A DNA stretch of 64,000 nucleotides from Nitrospiraceae bacterium (GCA_019637075.1 JAHBWI010000001.1:806001-870000), one strand, 5' to 3'. Shown: positions 1-8,504, counted from the stretch's first letter. A program made the numbers and translations. The notes: generated by a model from the letters alone, not told the origin.

Positions 1-76
1 GGTGAGTGGCTTCCAATTCGCGGAACTCCGTGTTGGATTGGCGCAACCGGTCTGCGATCGCTGTCTCCGTCAGCAT
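1..76 (-). CDS. YdcH/DUF465-like small protein, amino-terminal fragment
   Basis: Only the first 25 codons are inside the window; the gene runs off the left edge. The start is an ATG at 76 preceded by an AGGAGGT ribosome binding site. The visible residues (MLTETAIADRLRQSNTEFRE and onward) resemble the helical start of YdcH-type proteins, which pair acidic and arginine-rich residues around a conserved N-E-F-R-x-L stretch. It lies 27 bases downstream of rimI on the same strand, so it is probably co-transcribed. Family assignment rests on a short fragment. Confidence 0.5.
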   Translation of the reverse strand, partial: MLTETAIADRLRQSNTEFRELEATH

Positions 77-103
77 GAGGCACCTCCTGGTTGAATGAAT
101 GAG

Positions 104-673
104 CTAGATGGCGACGACCGTACTGCCTGGCGCTGTATGACTTCCCTGCCCCGCGAGGCAAGGCGCGTCCAGTCGTAAAGGAATCAAATCCATCAATACT
201 GCATCTTCTTCCGGGCTGACATAGTATCGCACTCGCGTTGAGGTTTGACGGAAACCCACTTTCCGGTACAGGGCCTGGGCCTCCTGATTCGATGCACGAA
301 CTTCCAACATGGCTCTGGTCGCTCCCTTTGCCAACCCCATCCGCAGGGCTGCGCAGACCAGCTGCCTCGCCACTCCGCGGCGGCGAAACTCCGGTACCAC
401 GGCCAGGTTCATGAGCCGAAGCTCCTCGAACACGATCCAAAAACAGAAATACCCGGCGATGACCGCCGGTGTACTTGGGAAACCGACGGTACGCGCCACC
501 AAAAAGTTCGCGAATGGATTGCCGGACAATTCGGCAGAGAGCATTTTGCGCGTCCAGGGGGAGGAGAAGCAAGCCTGTTCGATCACCAACAATTCATCCA
601 GCATGTCCATCGTCGCCGGTTCGATGACGATCGCGGTGGGACCGGAATCCTGACCCGATTGAGCCTGTGTCAT
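104..673 (-). CDS. rimI: RimI-type ribosomal protein alanine N-acetyltransferase
   Basis: A 189-residue GNAT-fold acetyltransferase. The central part carries the acetyl-CoA loop R-R-R-G-V-A-R-Q-L (residues about 96-104) followed by the typical E-V-R-A-S-N-x-x-A-x-x-L-Y-R-K-x-G-F stretch that marks RimI proteins, which acetylate the amino terminus of ribosomal protein S18. It starts 13 bases after tsaB, an arrangement common in bacteria because TsaB, TsaD and RimI genes are often linked. The ATG at 673 follows an AAGGAA site. The first 15 or so residues and the last 20 are extra compared with the core domain. Confidence 0.9.
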   Translation of the reverse strand: MTQAQSGQDSGPTAIVIEPATMDMLDELLVIEQACFSSPWTRKMLSAELSGNPFANFLVARTVGFPSTPAVIAGYFCFWIVFEELRLMNLAVVPEFRRRGVARQLVCAALRMGLAKGATRAMLEVRASNQEAQALYRKVGFRQTSTRVRYYVSPEEDAVLMDLIPLRLDAPCLAGQGSHTAPGSTVVAI

Positions 674-685
674 TGCTTCCGTTCC

Positions 686-1495
686 TTATGCGCGCGACGC
701 GGACTCGGTCCCGCCTCGTCCGGCCTTGTATCGCCTGGGCTGCGTGAGCTTCTTCGCCACCCGCTCCCGCCGCCGTTCTGACGAGGACTGCCCCTGGCGC
801 CGATCGAACTGAACCTCCGCCTCCGTCCGCTGCACGTAGCGCGGCGTGACGCCAGTTCCTGCGATCTCCTGCCGTTGGAAGCGACTCTCTGCCGCCTTTG
901 CAACTGCCAAGGCCGAGGGGCGGTGGAGGTCCACTTCACGGACAGATACCGCCTTCGCCCCCATGAGGCACCTCGTTTCCGACCCGTACGCCAACCATCC
1001 ATCTCCGTAGACCGTAACCTCCCCGGCTTCGAGCAGGGATTTTGCCAGCGATTCCAGTGGGCCAACCTGCTCTGCGCCCCAGGGTTTCAAGCCGCCTCCC
1101 GGCAACCATTCATATACAGCCCAATAGACCTCGTTCTTTCGACTCTTGAGCACGGGAACAACCAGTCCAGCACAATCTTTTCGCCGCCAGGCCATCCCCT
1201 CCAATGTCGGCACGAGTGCAACAGGAATCTCCAACACCGATCGGAAGCCGAGGACGGTCGCGAGTCCGACCCGCAGACCTGTGAACGACCCAGGGCCGAT
1301 TGAGACGGCCAAGCCTCCAAGGTCCCGAAGACCGATACCTGCCTCTTTCAATGCGCGATCGATCGCCGGCATGAGCAGCCTGGTATGGGAGCCGTCGGCA
1401 TCCTGCTCGACCAGGGCCAAGGTGCGTCCCTGCTCCGTGACGGCCACGCTCTGCCAGGATGTCGCCGTTTCAATGGTGAGCACTGTCATTGCCAT
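686..1495 (-). CDS. tsaB: tRNA threonylcarbamoyladenosine biosynthesis protein TsaB
   Basis: An ASKHA-fold protein that partners TsaD and TsaE in making the t6A37 modification of ANN-decoding tRNAs. The amino terminus (LTIETATSWQSVAV) and the segment I-G-P-G-S-F-T-G-L-R-V-G (near residue 66) are diagnostic. At 269 residues it is longer than the usual 220-235; the extra part is a basic, Arg/Lys-rich tail (about residues 225-269) with no recognisable domain. The ATG at 1495 follows a GGGCAGG-like site; a second ATG lies two codons later. It is followed closely by rimI. Confidence 0.93.
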   Translation of the reverse strand: MAMTVLTIETATSWQSVAVTEQGRTLALVEQDADGSHTRLLMPAIDRALKEAGIGLRDLGGLAVSIGPGSFTGLRVGLATVLGFRSVLEIPVALVPTLEGMAWRRKDCAGLVVPVLKSRKNEVYWAVYEWLPGGGLKPWGAEQVGPLESLAKSLLEAGEVTVYGDGWLAYGSETRCLMGAKAVSVREVDLHRPSALAVAKAAESRFQRQEIAGTGVTPRYVQRTEAEVQFDRRQGQSSSERRRERVAKKLTQPRRYKAGRGGTESASRA

Positions 1496-1508
1496 CGCCT
1501 GCCCGCGT

Positions 1509-2348
1509 CTACACGTGACCGAGTTCGCCCGGTTTCATCGGCTCGTTGGAGATCAGTTCGAGAAACGTCACCTGCAACGTGCCGGATCCCTGACGGTCCT
1601 TCATGGAGATTTTGAACGGCCGGAGTACCCGTCTATCGATCGCACCAGCCGGTCTCACCTCGTCGCCATCCGGCCCGACCGCTCTATAGTCCTCGAACTG
1701 CATCGAGGCCTCCACCTCACCGGACGGCGAGAGACGCTCTTCCTCCACGACCAACAGACTCCGCCGCTCGAACCAAATGCGTCGACTGAGAACCGTTGCA
1801 CTGCTGTCGGCCTGGTTGTGCGTCAGGACGTCCAGCCGATACCGGTCACCATCCTCGCTGAGCCGGACCGATTCGCCGGCCCCCACGGCTTGCGAACCGA
1901 TCACTCCACCCATAGCCCATACACTCAATTGAAACGGCCTGGCCAAATTGCCCATACGCTCCGTCTGCGACGGCCGGCCCGACACTTCTCGTCCCATGGT
2001 CGGCAACCGCAACGTGAACTGGTCGTCGGCCTGCACGAACTCAAACAGTTCACTCCCGACGGAGGTGAATCCGCGCAATCGAATGGCCCCAGGCCGCTGG
2101 TAATGGACTGTTCCTTGAATACGTTGGCCAATCGGCAGAATTCCGCCGGTAATCTTCGCGCTAAACAACCCCTTGATCGTTTGAACTGCATCCGCCTGCT
2201 CCTGCAACAAAGCCGCGAGTTGTTCGGCCGTCGCCTGCTTCAAAGGCGACAGTTCCTCCCCTGTAAACAGAGCGCAGCCGGGGAGCAGGGTCAAGGCGAA
2301 ACAGAATAGAGCACAGACGAACCTATTAAACAGACGAGCCCCTTTCAC
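1509..2348 (-). CDS. Probable LolA/LolB-like outer membrane lipoprotein
   Basis: A 279-residue lipoprotein. The likely start is GTG at 2348, preceded by GACGAGG, which places a hydrophobic signal ending in the lipobox L-P-G-C directly after the start; a longer reading would overlap radA. The mature part is predicted beta-rich, with short segments such as IKGLFSAKI, GTVHYQRPGAIRLRGF and RIWFERRSLLVVEEE, a pattern like LolA/LolB or DUF4292 proteins, which handle lipoproteins in the periplasm. Assignment is by pattern only. It lies between radA and tsaB on the same strand and is probably in one operon with them. Confidence 0.65.
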   Translation of the reverse strand: MKGARLFNRFVCALFCFALTLLPGCALFTGEELSPLKQATAEQLAALLQEQADAVQTIKGLFSAKITGGILPIGQRIQGTVHYQRPGAIRLRGFTSVGSELFEFVQADDQFTLRLPTMGREVSGRPSQTERMGNLARPFQLSVWAMGGVIGSQAVGAGESVRLSEDGDRYRLDVLTHNQADSSATVLSRRIWFERRSLLVVEEERLSPSGEVEASMQFEDYRAVGPDGDEVRPAGAIDRRVLRPFKISMKDRQGSGTLQVTFLELISNEPMKPGELGHV

Positions 2349-2370
2349 AACATCCTCGTCACGTATACCT

Positions 2371-3732
2371 TCAGGCCAGCACGACATCCAGCGCCTCTCC
2401 CACTTCATGGATCCCGATGAGTTCGATGCCGTCTACCGGCTCGAGCTTGGCGACGTTCCGATCCGGCAAGAGACAGCGTTTGAACCCCATCTTGGCTGCC
2501 TCACGGATCCTGACCTCCGCCTGGCTGATGGCCCGCACTTCTCCACCCAGTCCAACCTCCCCCATCACCAGCGTCGTAAAATCGATGGGGGTTTCTCTGA
2601 GACTCGAGGTCACCGCTGCGACGATCCCAAGATCGATCGCCGGTTCGTCGATATGGATCCCGCCTACGACGTTCACATACACGTCTTGTCCGGACAGGTG
2701 CAGGCCCAGTCGCTTTTCCATGACCGCCAACAACAGGGTCAGCCGATTGAGTTCCACGCCGTTCGTCATACGCTTGGGCATGGCGTAGCTGGTTTGGGAC
2801 ACCAACGCCTGCAATTCGACCAGAATCGGTCTCGTACCTTCGAGACTCGACACGACGACCGAACCGGTACTGCGTTGCGGCCGTTCCGCCAGAAACAGCT
2901 CGGAGGGGTTCACGACTTCCTCGAGTCCTCCCTCCTTCATTTCGAAGACGCCGATCTCGTTCGTCGAGCCGAACCGGTTCTTGACTGCGCGCAGGATCCG
3001 GTAGCTGTGGCTCTTATCACCCTCAAAGTAGAGCACCGTGTCGACGATATGCTCGAGGAGCCTCGGGCCCGCAATCGCGCCCTCCTTGGTGACATGGCCG
3101 ATGATGAAGACCGGCACTCCCGTCCGCTTCGCAAAATACATGAGCTGCCCGGCCACTTCTTGTACCTGGCTGATGCTGCCCGGCGCCGAGGTGAGCTGCT
3201 CAGTATAGACGGTTTGGATGGAGTCGATGACGACGGCCGCCGGCTGAATCTCCTGCATCGCCTTGATGATCTGTTCGAACGAGGTTTCGCCTAAGATCAA
3301 GAGATGCCGATCGCCGATACCGAGTCGTTCCCCGCGCATCTTGATCTGGCGGGGAGATTCTTCGCCGGAGACATACAGCACCTGTTCGCCTGACGAGGCG
3401 AGGCGGGGCAATGCCTGCAGTAGGAGCGTAGTCTTCCCAATCCCGGGATCACCGCCGATCAACATAACAGAGCCCGGCACAACCCCGCCGCCCAACACGC
3501 GGTCGAATTCCACCAAGCCGGTCCCGCGACGAGCTTCGCCCACCACTTCAATGTCGGAAATCGGCGTGGCTGAGGCATGCCCAGCCTTTACGAGGGATTG
3601 TCGGCCCTTCGGGGCGGAAGGTTGCCGTTCCTCCTTGAAGGTGTTCCAACCTCCACAGTCGGGACAGCGTCCGAGCCAGCGCGGGGCCTGATGCCCGCAG
3701 GATTGGCAGTGAAAACTCGTCTTGGCCCGCAT
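2371..3732 (-). CDS. radA: DNA repair protein RadA (Sms)
   Basis: A RecA-like ATPase that promotes branch migration and processing of recombination intermediates. Visible domains in order: an amino-terminal C4 zinc finger (C-Q-S-C, then C-P-D-C, residues 9-27), Walker A G-D-P-G-I-G-K-T-T, the RadA-specific K-N-R-F-G motif, and a carboxy-terminal Lon-like domain. The 453-residue length is normal. I chose ATG at 3732, with GAGG upstream, over a TTG five codons earlier. It heads a run radA, lipoprotein, tsaB, rimI on the minus strand. Confidence 0.96.
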   Translation of the reverse strand: MRAKTSFHCQSCGHQAPRWLGRCPDCGGWNTFKEERQPSAPKGRQSLVKAGHASATPISDIEVVGEARRGTGLVEFDRVLGGGVVPGSVMLIGGDPGIGKTTLLLQALPRLASSGEQVLYVSGEESPRQIKMRGERLGIGDRHLLILGETSFEQIIKAMQEIQPAAVVIDSIQTVYTEQLTSAPGSISQVQEVAGQLMYFAKRTGVPVFIIGHVTKEGAIAGPRLLEHIVDTVLYFEGDKSHSYRILRAVKNRFGSTNEIGVFEMKEGGLEEVVNPSELFLAERPQRSTGSVVVSSLEGTRPILVELQALVSQTSYAMPKRMTNGVELNRLTLLLAVMEKRLGLHLSGQDVYVNVVGGIHIDEPAIDLGIVAAVTSSLRETPIDFTTLVMGEVGLGGEVRAISQAEVRIREAAKMGFKRCLLPDRNVAKLEPVDGIELIGIHEVGEALDVVLA

Positions 3733-3864
3733 CCGCCGAAGCCTCAAATTCGATGCATTGGCAATGGGTCCATCTTAATGGAAGGCCCCCCGTAAAAGGA
3801 AGGTACACCGGATGAACCAAGTGAGGCTATTTGCAAGGCGGTGAGTGTCAAAACCTGGTGGAGT

Positions 3865-4899
3865 TCAGCGGGGTTCGTGGTAATGGATCTCGCGGGACCG
3901 TGCCTGAGTCCGAAACAATTGAGGCGTTCCGCCCTGGGCCTTCCACCACATCATCGTCTCTTTGGTCCAATTGCCGGCCTGGTCGTATTCATATCGATAC
4001 TCCTTCCGCTCCGTCAGCTTGCCGTTCGAATCGAACACCCGTTCTTCGATCTGACTTCCCCGATCGTCATAGGTAAACTCTGAACGGGTTTGCAGATGCC
4101 CGGTCAGGTCCGTCACCCGCTTTTCGCGTACATGTCCCTGCTCGTTATAATCGGAAAGGACCTCATACCCAAACTCGAAGAGTGCCGAGGTGACCAGCGG
4201 AGCGCCGGCGCTGTCGTACCGGTAATTCCTGGACAAAATCTCTCGCACCAACCTTCCACGGTCGTCGTACAGATAGCGGTTGCGATTGATGATATGCGGC
4301 GCATTGTAGTGCAGCCCCAATGAGCGGCGGCTGTTGGAATCAAATGCATAGAACGACGCATCGTCGAACGTGCCATCCGCCCAGGCGGCGACCTCCGCTA
4401 CGCGGTTGCCCCGTTCGTCATAACCCGCCCTGGTCTCCTTGACCAACTCACCACGGCCATCCCACACCTTTTCGGACAACCGTTGACCCGCCTGGCCATA
4501 CTCATACTCAAATCGCAGCGGCCAGAGACCGCGTGAGGTCTCGATGCCTTCTTGTACCCGACCGACCACGCGGCCGTCTCGGTCGTAGCGATCGGTCTGG
4601 TTGAGAAAGGTCTCGTGAGTCACGACAAGAGACACATTCCCTACCAGCCCATCGTCATCACGGTCGGTTTGCTCGCGAGCGAATAGAGTGGGAGACCAGG
4701 CCGGGCTCAATAGAACTAAGGCACAAGCAAGTGCTGCCGCGACAACCGGCCGCAACGTATGAGAGCAGGATGGTCGAGTAGACGGCCAGCGGAGAATCGC
4801 CGGAAGGCGCGCCGCACCCCTCCAGACCTGCCGGGGGAACGGCCGCGCGCGCTGGCTATTCCACCGAGGCCAACGAACCGAGGATATGATAGCCCCCAT
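3865..4899 (-). CDS. Exported YD-repeat-like protein of unknown function
   Basis: An up to 344-residue protein rich in Tyr, Asp, Gly and Arg. After a hydrophobic signal (AAALACALVLLSPAWSPTLFA, split by a short break) it contains repeated motifs such as Y-D-R-D-G-R-V-V-G-R-V, Y-D-E-R-G-N-R-V-A-E-V, Y-D-D-R-G-R-L-V-R-E and Y-D-D-R-G-S-Q-I-E-E-R. These match the YD/RHS repeat, a beta-strand repeat found in secreted proteins. There is no toxin domain or RHS shell core, so it is a short, single-domain version. The first codons overlap fabI by 44 bases; the true start may be downstream, for example a TTG just before the signal, and no clear ribosome binding site decides this. Confidence 0.6.
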   Translation of the reverse strand: MGAIISSVRWPRWNSQRARPFPRQVWRGAARLPAILRWPSTRPSCSHTLRPVVAAALACALVLLSPAWSPTLFAREQTDRDDDGLVGNVSLVVTHETFLNQTDRYDRDGRVVGRVQEGIETSRGLWPLRFEYEYGQAGQRLSEKVWDGRGELVKETRAGYDERGNRVAEVAAWADGTFDDASFYAFDSNSRRSLGLHYNAPHIINRNRYLYDDRGRLVREILSRNYRYDSAGAPLVTSALFEFGYEVLSDYNEQGHVREKRVTDLTGHLQTRSEFTYDDRGSQIEERVFDSNGKLTERKEYRYEYDQAGNWTKETMMWWKAQGGTPQLFRTQARSREIHYHEPR

Positions 4900-5635
4900 C
4901 GACGTAGATCACCTCCCCGGTGATCCCCCGCCCGAGCGGACTGACGAGGAACATTGCCGTGTCGCCCACTTCGCCCTGTTCAGTGGCCCGACGAAGCGGC
5001 GCGAACTCCCGGTGATGGTCGACCATCTTACTGATTCCGGATACACCGCGCGCGGCCAAGGTCTTGATCGGCCCGGCGGACACGGCATTGACGCGGATGT
5101 TCTTTGGACCAAGATCATGGGCCAAATACCGAACCGTCGCTTCTAGGGCAGCCTTGGCGACGCCCATCACATTATAGTGCGGCACCACCCGCTCGCTCCC
5201 GAGGTAGGTCAGAGTGACCACCGATCCCCCCTCCGTCATGAGGGGTACGGCGGCTCGCGTGACTGCCACGAGTGAATAGGCACTGACATCGAGCGCAGTT
5301 GCAAAACCTTGGCGAGTCGTGTTGACAAACTGTCCCGTCAGTTCCTCGCGCGGCGCGAAGGCCACCGAATGCACGAGAAAATCGATCCGGCCCAACTTCT
5401 GGCCGGCGTCTTTCATCAACATTTCGATCTGTCCGTCATCCCCGACGTCGCAAGCACAGGCCGACGCACCGGGCAACGTCGCCACCAACTCCTGGACGTT
5501 TTCACGGAGCCGCTCATTTTGGTAGTTGAACATCAATTGGGCGCCTTCGCGCGCGGCGGACTGCGCAATCGCCCAGGCGATGCTGTGTTTGTTCGCGACC
5601 CCGATGATCAGTCCTTTTTTTCCCTGAAGCAACAT
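4856..5635 (-). CDS. fabI: Enoyl-[acyl-carrier-protein] reductase (NADH) FabI
   Basis: A 259-residue short-chain dehydrogenase/reductase that reduces trans-2-enoyl-ACP in the last step of each fatty acid elongation cycle. The amino terminus has the FabI-type dinucleotide loop G-V-A-N-K-H-S-I-A-W, the catalytic Y-x6-K is present (Y-N-V-M-G-V-A-K near residue 157), and the carboxy terminus has the G-x-V-x-Y-V-D-G-G-Y segment. The ATG at 5635 follows AAGGAG at a somewhat long distance. It is an essential housekeeping gene in many bacteria and no second reductase is seen here. Confidence 0.96.
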   Translation of the reverse strand: MLLQGKKGLIIGVANKHSIAWAIAQSAAREGAQLMFNYQNERLRENVQELVATLPGASACACDVGDDGQIEMLMKDAGQKLGRIDFLVHSVAFAPREELTGQFVNTTRQGFATALDVSAYSLVAVTRAAVPLMTEGGSVVTLTYLGSERVVPHYNVMGVAKAALEATVRYLAHDLGPKNIRVNAVSAGPIKTLAARGVSGISKMVDHHREFAPLRRATEQGEVGDTAMFLVSPLGRGITGEVIYVDGGYHILGSLASVE

Positions 5636-5739
5636 GACGTCGTCTACTCCTTCACCTGATACGTGACTTCACATCTCCGTACGGCGCCCACCATAGCATG
5701 ATTCGGGATGTGAAGGAATCGCTTCCCAGTACGACCGGC

Positions 5740-6630
5740 TTACAGCCGTTTCCGTACATCCTTCCAGTCTTTCGCCACCTTCGCTTTGCGAGGCGCCTCT
5801 CCTTTTGCCGGTTCCGGCACCAGCACGACCTCGAGACGCCGCTCCAGAAAGGCTTCGGCAAACGCACGAGTTCCCCCCACTCCTGATTTCAATGTGGTCC
5901 ATCCCTCTTGCTTGAAGCGATCAATCACCGCTCCGACTCCGGCCGATCCAGCAGCCGAACTCAGCAGGTACCCGAGCGGAAACTTATGGTCCATTAGCCA
6001 TCGCTGCACAGGCTCTAGCGAATGAAATTCGGCGGCAGCCCGCTCACCGGGGATCAAGTAGACAACGTTATAGTAATACTGAGTCAGCTTGGCCAACTCG
6101 TCCGCCGCCTCTGGAAAGGGTCTTGGAAGCGGCTGCCCCGGCGATAGGATAGCTGGAACCACACCCTCGCTCCGTTCCATCAGGGCCGCCAGTTCGACGA
6201 GTAAAATGGGGCGGCGGCGTTCCCACACAAACACATGCCCTTCTGCCTTCGCCGCCTCCACACGCGGGGAAGCATTGACTGACACAGACATTCCATTTTG
6301 TCCGCGCAAGTGGGGAATGTACTCGAAGTACGCCCGCCCGTCTCCGCCGGTCATGGCAGTGGCGACCGGCTTCCCGTCCACTTCGAGCTGCAGCGGCTCT
6401 CCGCCCAAGGGTGTCTCGGCCAACATCCCTTTTTGCACCAACCGCGCTTCGATTCGTACGGGCTGATTCGGCGAGGTCAGGCCATCGCGCAACGTAAGCA
6501 CCCCGCTGAGTTTGTCCCCCGCCGATAGCGCGGAGCCCCACCCCAGCAGGATGAGCAGTATGAATGCGCTCCGGAGACACGCCAGGAACCGAGGTCCAGC
6601 GCTCCCCTCAATCCATCCCCGATGGTCCAC
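5740..6630 (-). CDS. Exported protein, Ig-like front and degenerate HAD-like tail
   Basis: A 296-residue protein starting at GTG 6630 after a GGAGGCGGCT site. Residues about 16-37 form a signal peptide ending A-L-S-A. Residues about 40-130 look like a beta-sandwich (segments VRIEARL, PLQLEVDGKPV, RAYFEYIPHL), similar to bacterial Ig-like domains. The second half resembles the HAD-like fold of LNS2/App1-type proteins (ILLVELAALM; YYNVVYLIPG; WLMDHKFPLGYLL), but where such enzymes have catalytic aspartates this one has Val-Glu-Leu, so phosphatase activity is doubtful. I do not know a function. It is followed by a TM2-like gene upstream on the same strand. Confidence 0.6.
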   Translation of the reverse strand: MDHRGWIEGSAGPRFLACLRSAFILLILLGWGSALSAGDKLSGVLTLRDGLTSPNQPVRIEARLVQKGMLAETPLGGEPLQLEVDGKPVATAMTGGDGRAYFEYIPHLRGQNGMSVSVNASPRVEAAKAEGHVFVWERRRPILLVELAALMERSEGVVPAILSPGQPLPRPFPEAADELAKLTQYYYNVVYLIPGERAAAEFHSLEPVQRWLMDHKFPLGYLLSSAAGSAGVGAVIDRFKQEGWTTLKSGVGGTRAFAEAFLERRLEVVLVPEPAKGEAPRKAKVAKDWKDVRKRL

Positions 6631-6653
6631 AGCCGCCTCCGTTTGCCAGTTTG

Positions 6654-6896
6654 CTAGTCGAGGAGACCGCGGTTTCTATTCACGGTGAGATACGCGTCGC
6701 ACATGCAAAAGAATACCAGCCCAACCAACGGGACGAGTGCGGCGGCATGGACAAATCGCCAGAGCAGGATGAGGACGAGACCGGCCAGCAGAAAAGGTCC
6801 GCCTCGTTTTTCACCGATATAGAGATGCCCGAGGCCTGGAAGGAGAGAGAGGGCTGCCGCACGGTAGGCATGAGAGGTTTTCTCGAGGGGATCCAT
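6654..6896 (-). CDS. Small TM2-domain-like membrane protein
   Basis: An 80-residue protein with two hydrophobic segments around residues 12-28 and 38-70. The stretch L-P-G-L-G-H-L-Y-I-G-E-K-R-G-G matches the signature loop of TM2-type proteins, where a G-x-G-x-x-x-x-Y-x-G turn precedes the membrane hairpin. I chose ATG 6896; a TTG two codons earlier is possible. No strong ribosome binding site is visible. Function unknown; it sits between bcp and the HAD-like exported protein. Confidence 0.6.
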   Translation of the reverse strand: MDPLEKTSHAYRAAALSLLPGLGHLYIGEKRGGPFLLAGLVLILLWRFVHAAALVPLVGLVFFCMCDAYLTVNRNRGLLD

Positions 6897-6939
6897 ATCC
6901 AATTGGCGCTGCGGTATTCCCGCAGTGACGCAGAGCAGC

Positions 6940-7407
6940 TTAACCTTTTAACGCGGCCAGCACTTCGTCCGCATGCCCATCCACCTTGACCTTGCGGAAA
7001 ATGGCCTTGAGCCGCCCATCCTGGCCGATCACGAACGTGCTTCGCTCAATCCCCCAATACTTCTTGCCGTACATGCTCTTCAGCTTCCAGACGTCATAGT
7101 CTTTGGCGGCCGTTTTCTCTTCATCGCTCAATAGTGCGAAGGGCAGACCGAACTTAGCAATGAACTTCTGATGAGACGCCGCGCCATCAGGGCTGACGCC
7201 TAGGACAACAGCCCCGGTTTTCTTGATCTGCGCCTGCGAATCGCGAAAATCACAGGCCTCCTTGGTGCAACCGGGGGTATCGTCTTTCGGATAGAAATAC
7301 AAAACGACCTGCTTACCTTTCAGGCTTTTCAGTGAAACCGCTTTTCCATCCTGATCGGGCAACGAAAAATCCGGCGCCTTGCCGCCGACTTCCAATTCAC
7401 TCGCCAT
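6940..7407 (-). CDS. bcp: Thioredoxin-dependent peroxiredoxin Bcp/PrxQ
   Basis: A 155-residue AhpC/TSA-fold peroxidase that reduces peroxides in the cytoplasm. The peroxidatic cysteine C47 and resolving C52 are visible in T-P-G-C-T-K-E-A-C-D-F-R, the atypical 2-Cys arrangement of the PrxQ subfamily. The ATG at 7407 follows AGGAG at ideal spacing, so a longer upstream reading is rejected. The thioredoxin gene at 23083 could supply reducing power. Confidence 0.94.
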   Translation of the reverse strand: MASELEVGGKAPDFSLPDQDGKAVSLKSLKGKQVVLYFYPKDDTPGCTKEACDFRDSQAQIKKTGAVVLGVSPDGAASHQKFIAKFGLPFALLSDEEKTAAKDYDVWKLKSMYGKKYWGIERSTFVIGQDGRLKAIFRKVKVDGHADEVLAALKG

Positions 7408-7439
7408 ATTCCCGACTCCTCTATCCCGTCCTCGCGACG

Positions 7440-7880
7440 TCAGCGCGGGCCGCTTCCAATCGTTGGTCTGGTGGTGCCATAGGGATGTTCCCTGGGAGGT
7501 CCTTTGGGCGCTTCGGGGTTCCCGAAGGGCCGCAACGCAGGTGAATCCCAAATGATCTTGTCGCCGGGTGCCAAATTCGCCGCCTCGATGAACTGTTGAT
7601 GCGCGACCGCCGTTTCGCCAAGCGCATTCAACGCCAAGGCGTAATTGTAGTGGGCCTGGCCGGAGTCGGGCGCCGACTTGAGCGCCTGTCCGAAATAATT
7701 CTTGGCATCGGCAAATTGTGCGCCTTGGTATGCCTCAGTGCCTTGGGCCGTCAACGCGATAGCCTGAGCGGTCGCTCCCATACCGAGCTGCAACGGTACG
7801 AGTGGTTTCGGCTTCGATTTCGCGCAGGCCGCGAACGATACGAGGAGCAGCCCCACGGCAAGCCATGTCGTCAATCGCAT
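7440..7880 (-). CDS. TPR-containing lipoprotein
   Basis: A 146-residue lipoprotein. The start ATG at 7880 gives a short signal (MRLTTWLAVGLLLVSFAAC) with lipobox F-A-A-C at residue 19. The mature protein has two or three tetratricopeptide units, seen as A-x2-A-K-N-Y-F-G-Q-A-L-K-x-A-P-D-x-G-x-A-H-Y-N-Y-A. It ends with a Pro-rich tail. TPR lipoproteins of this size often assist assembly of envelope complexes such as pili, but no specific partner is indicated. It follows the DUF507 pair on the same strand. Confidence 0.75.
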   Translation of the reverse strand: MRLTTWLAVGLLLVSFAACAKSKPKPLVPLQLGMGATAQAIALTAQGTEAYQGAQFADAKNYFGQALKSAPDSGQAHYNYALALNALGETAVAHQQFIEAANLAPGDKIIWDSPALRPFGNPEAPKGPPREHPYGTTRPTIGSGPR

Positions 7881-7908
7881 GATCGCACCTCTTGATCCGA
7901 TGGTCGTC

Positions 7909-8184
7909 TCACGGTTTCGCCCGCTTCTTTTGTTCTTCCTCAACGGTCTTTCTGTACAAGACTTCCCACTCAGCACTCCCTTCCACGATCGGCCTGGAAT
8001 AGGACGCAAGCTTGGCGCGCACCCTCTTGTCGATATCAACCTCCAGGGCGAGTTCGGCGGCCACCACACGCTTGATCTCGCGCAGGACCTTGCCGTCATC
8101 CTCCTTGAGCCGGCACAGTGCACTCTTTTTGAGGGTCCCCAAGATGAGGTGCGAGAGGTGACTCGCTTTGTCGTCGCTGATCAT
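7909..8184 (-). CDS. DUF507 family protein (second copy)
   Basis: A 91-residue, mostly helical, highly charged protein. The opening M-I-S-D-D-K-A-S-H-L-S-H-L-I and the E-x-D-I-D-K-R-V-R-A-K-L segment resemble the neighbouring gene and the DUF507 family, whose role is unknown. Its ATG shares one base with the stop of the preceding gene (TGATG), which suggests translational coupling and production as a pair. Confidence 0.8.
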   Translation of the reverse strand: MISDDKASHLSHLILGTLKKSALCRLKEDDGKVLREIKRVVAAELALEVDIDKRVRAKLASYSRPIVEGSAEWEVLYRKTVEEEQKKRAKP

Positions 8185-8465
8185 CAGATGATGAGCCCCC
8201 GGTCGCGCACCAGCTTTTGTTTGATCATCGTGAACATCTTCTGGTAGTCCACTTGCCCCTCTTCGATCTGGCGTTCGTATTGCTTCATCATCTGGCGAAT
8301 CTCGGCATTCAGGCGATCCTCCAAGGACAATTCTTCTGTCATCGTGTGCTCGAGAGCCTCACGCAACGCCTTGCGGTCTCCCGTGACCTCCAGAAAGTCG
8401 AGCGCCTGTAAGCGAGCGATCAAGGACTCCGCCATATGATGAACCCGTTCTTTCGCCAACCTCAT
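8184..8465 (-). CDS. DUF507 family protein (first copy)
   Basis: A 93-residue helical protein related to the next gene: both have an amino-terminal helix with a conserved H-x-x-x-x-L pattern, a middle acidic helix (L-S-L-E-D-R-L-N-A-E-I here) and a final K-x-x-x-x-I-K helix. The ATG at 8465 follows GAGGTAGG. Tandem DUF507 genes are known from several deltaproteobacterial and Nitrospirota genomes, from memory. The two may form a heterodimer; this is inference. Confidence 0.8.
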   Translation of the reverse strand: MRLAKERVHHMAESLIARLQALDFLEVTGDRKALREALEHTMTEELSLEDRLNAEIRQMMKQYERQIEEGQVDYQKMFTMIKQKLVRDRGLII

Positions 8466-8504
8466 GCGCCTACCTCGTATGCGGCCTGTGAGATATGATC
8501 GGCG

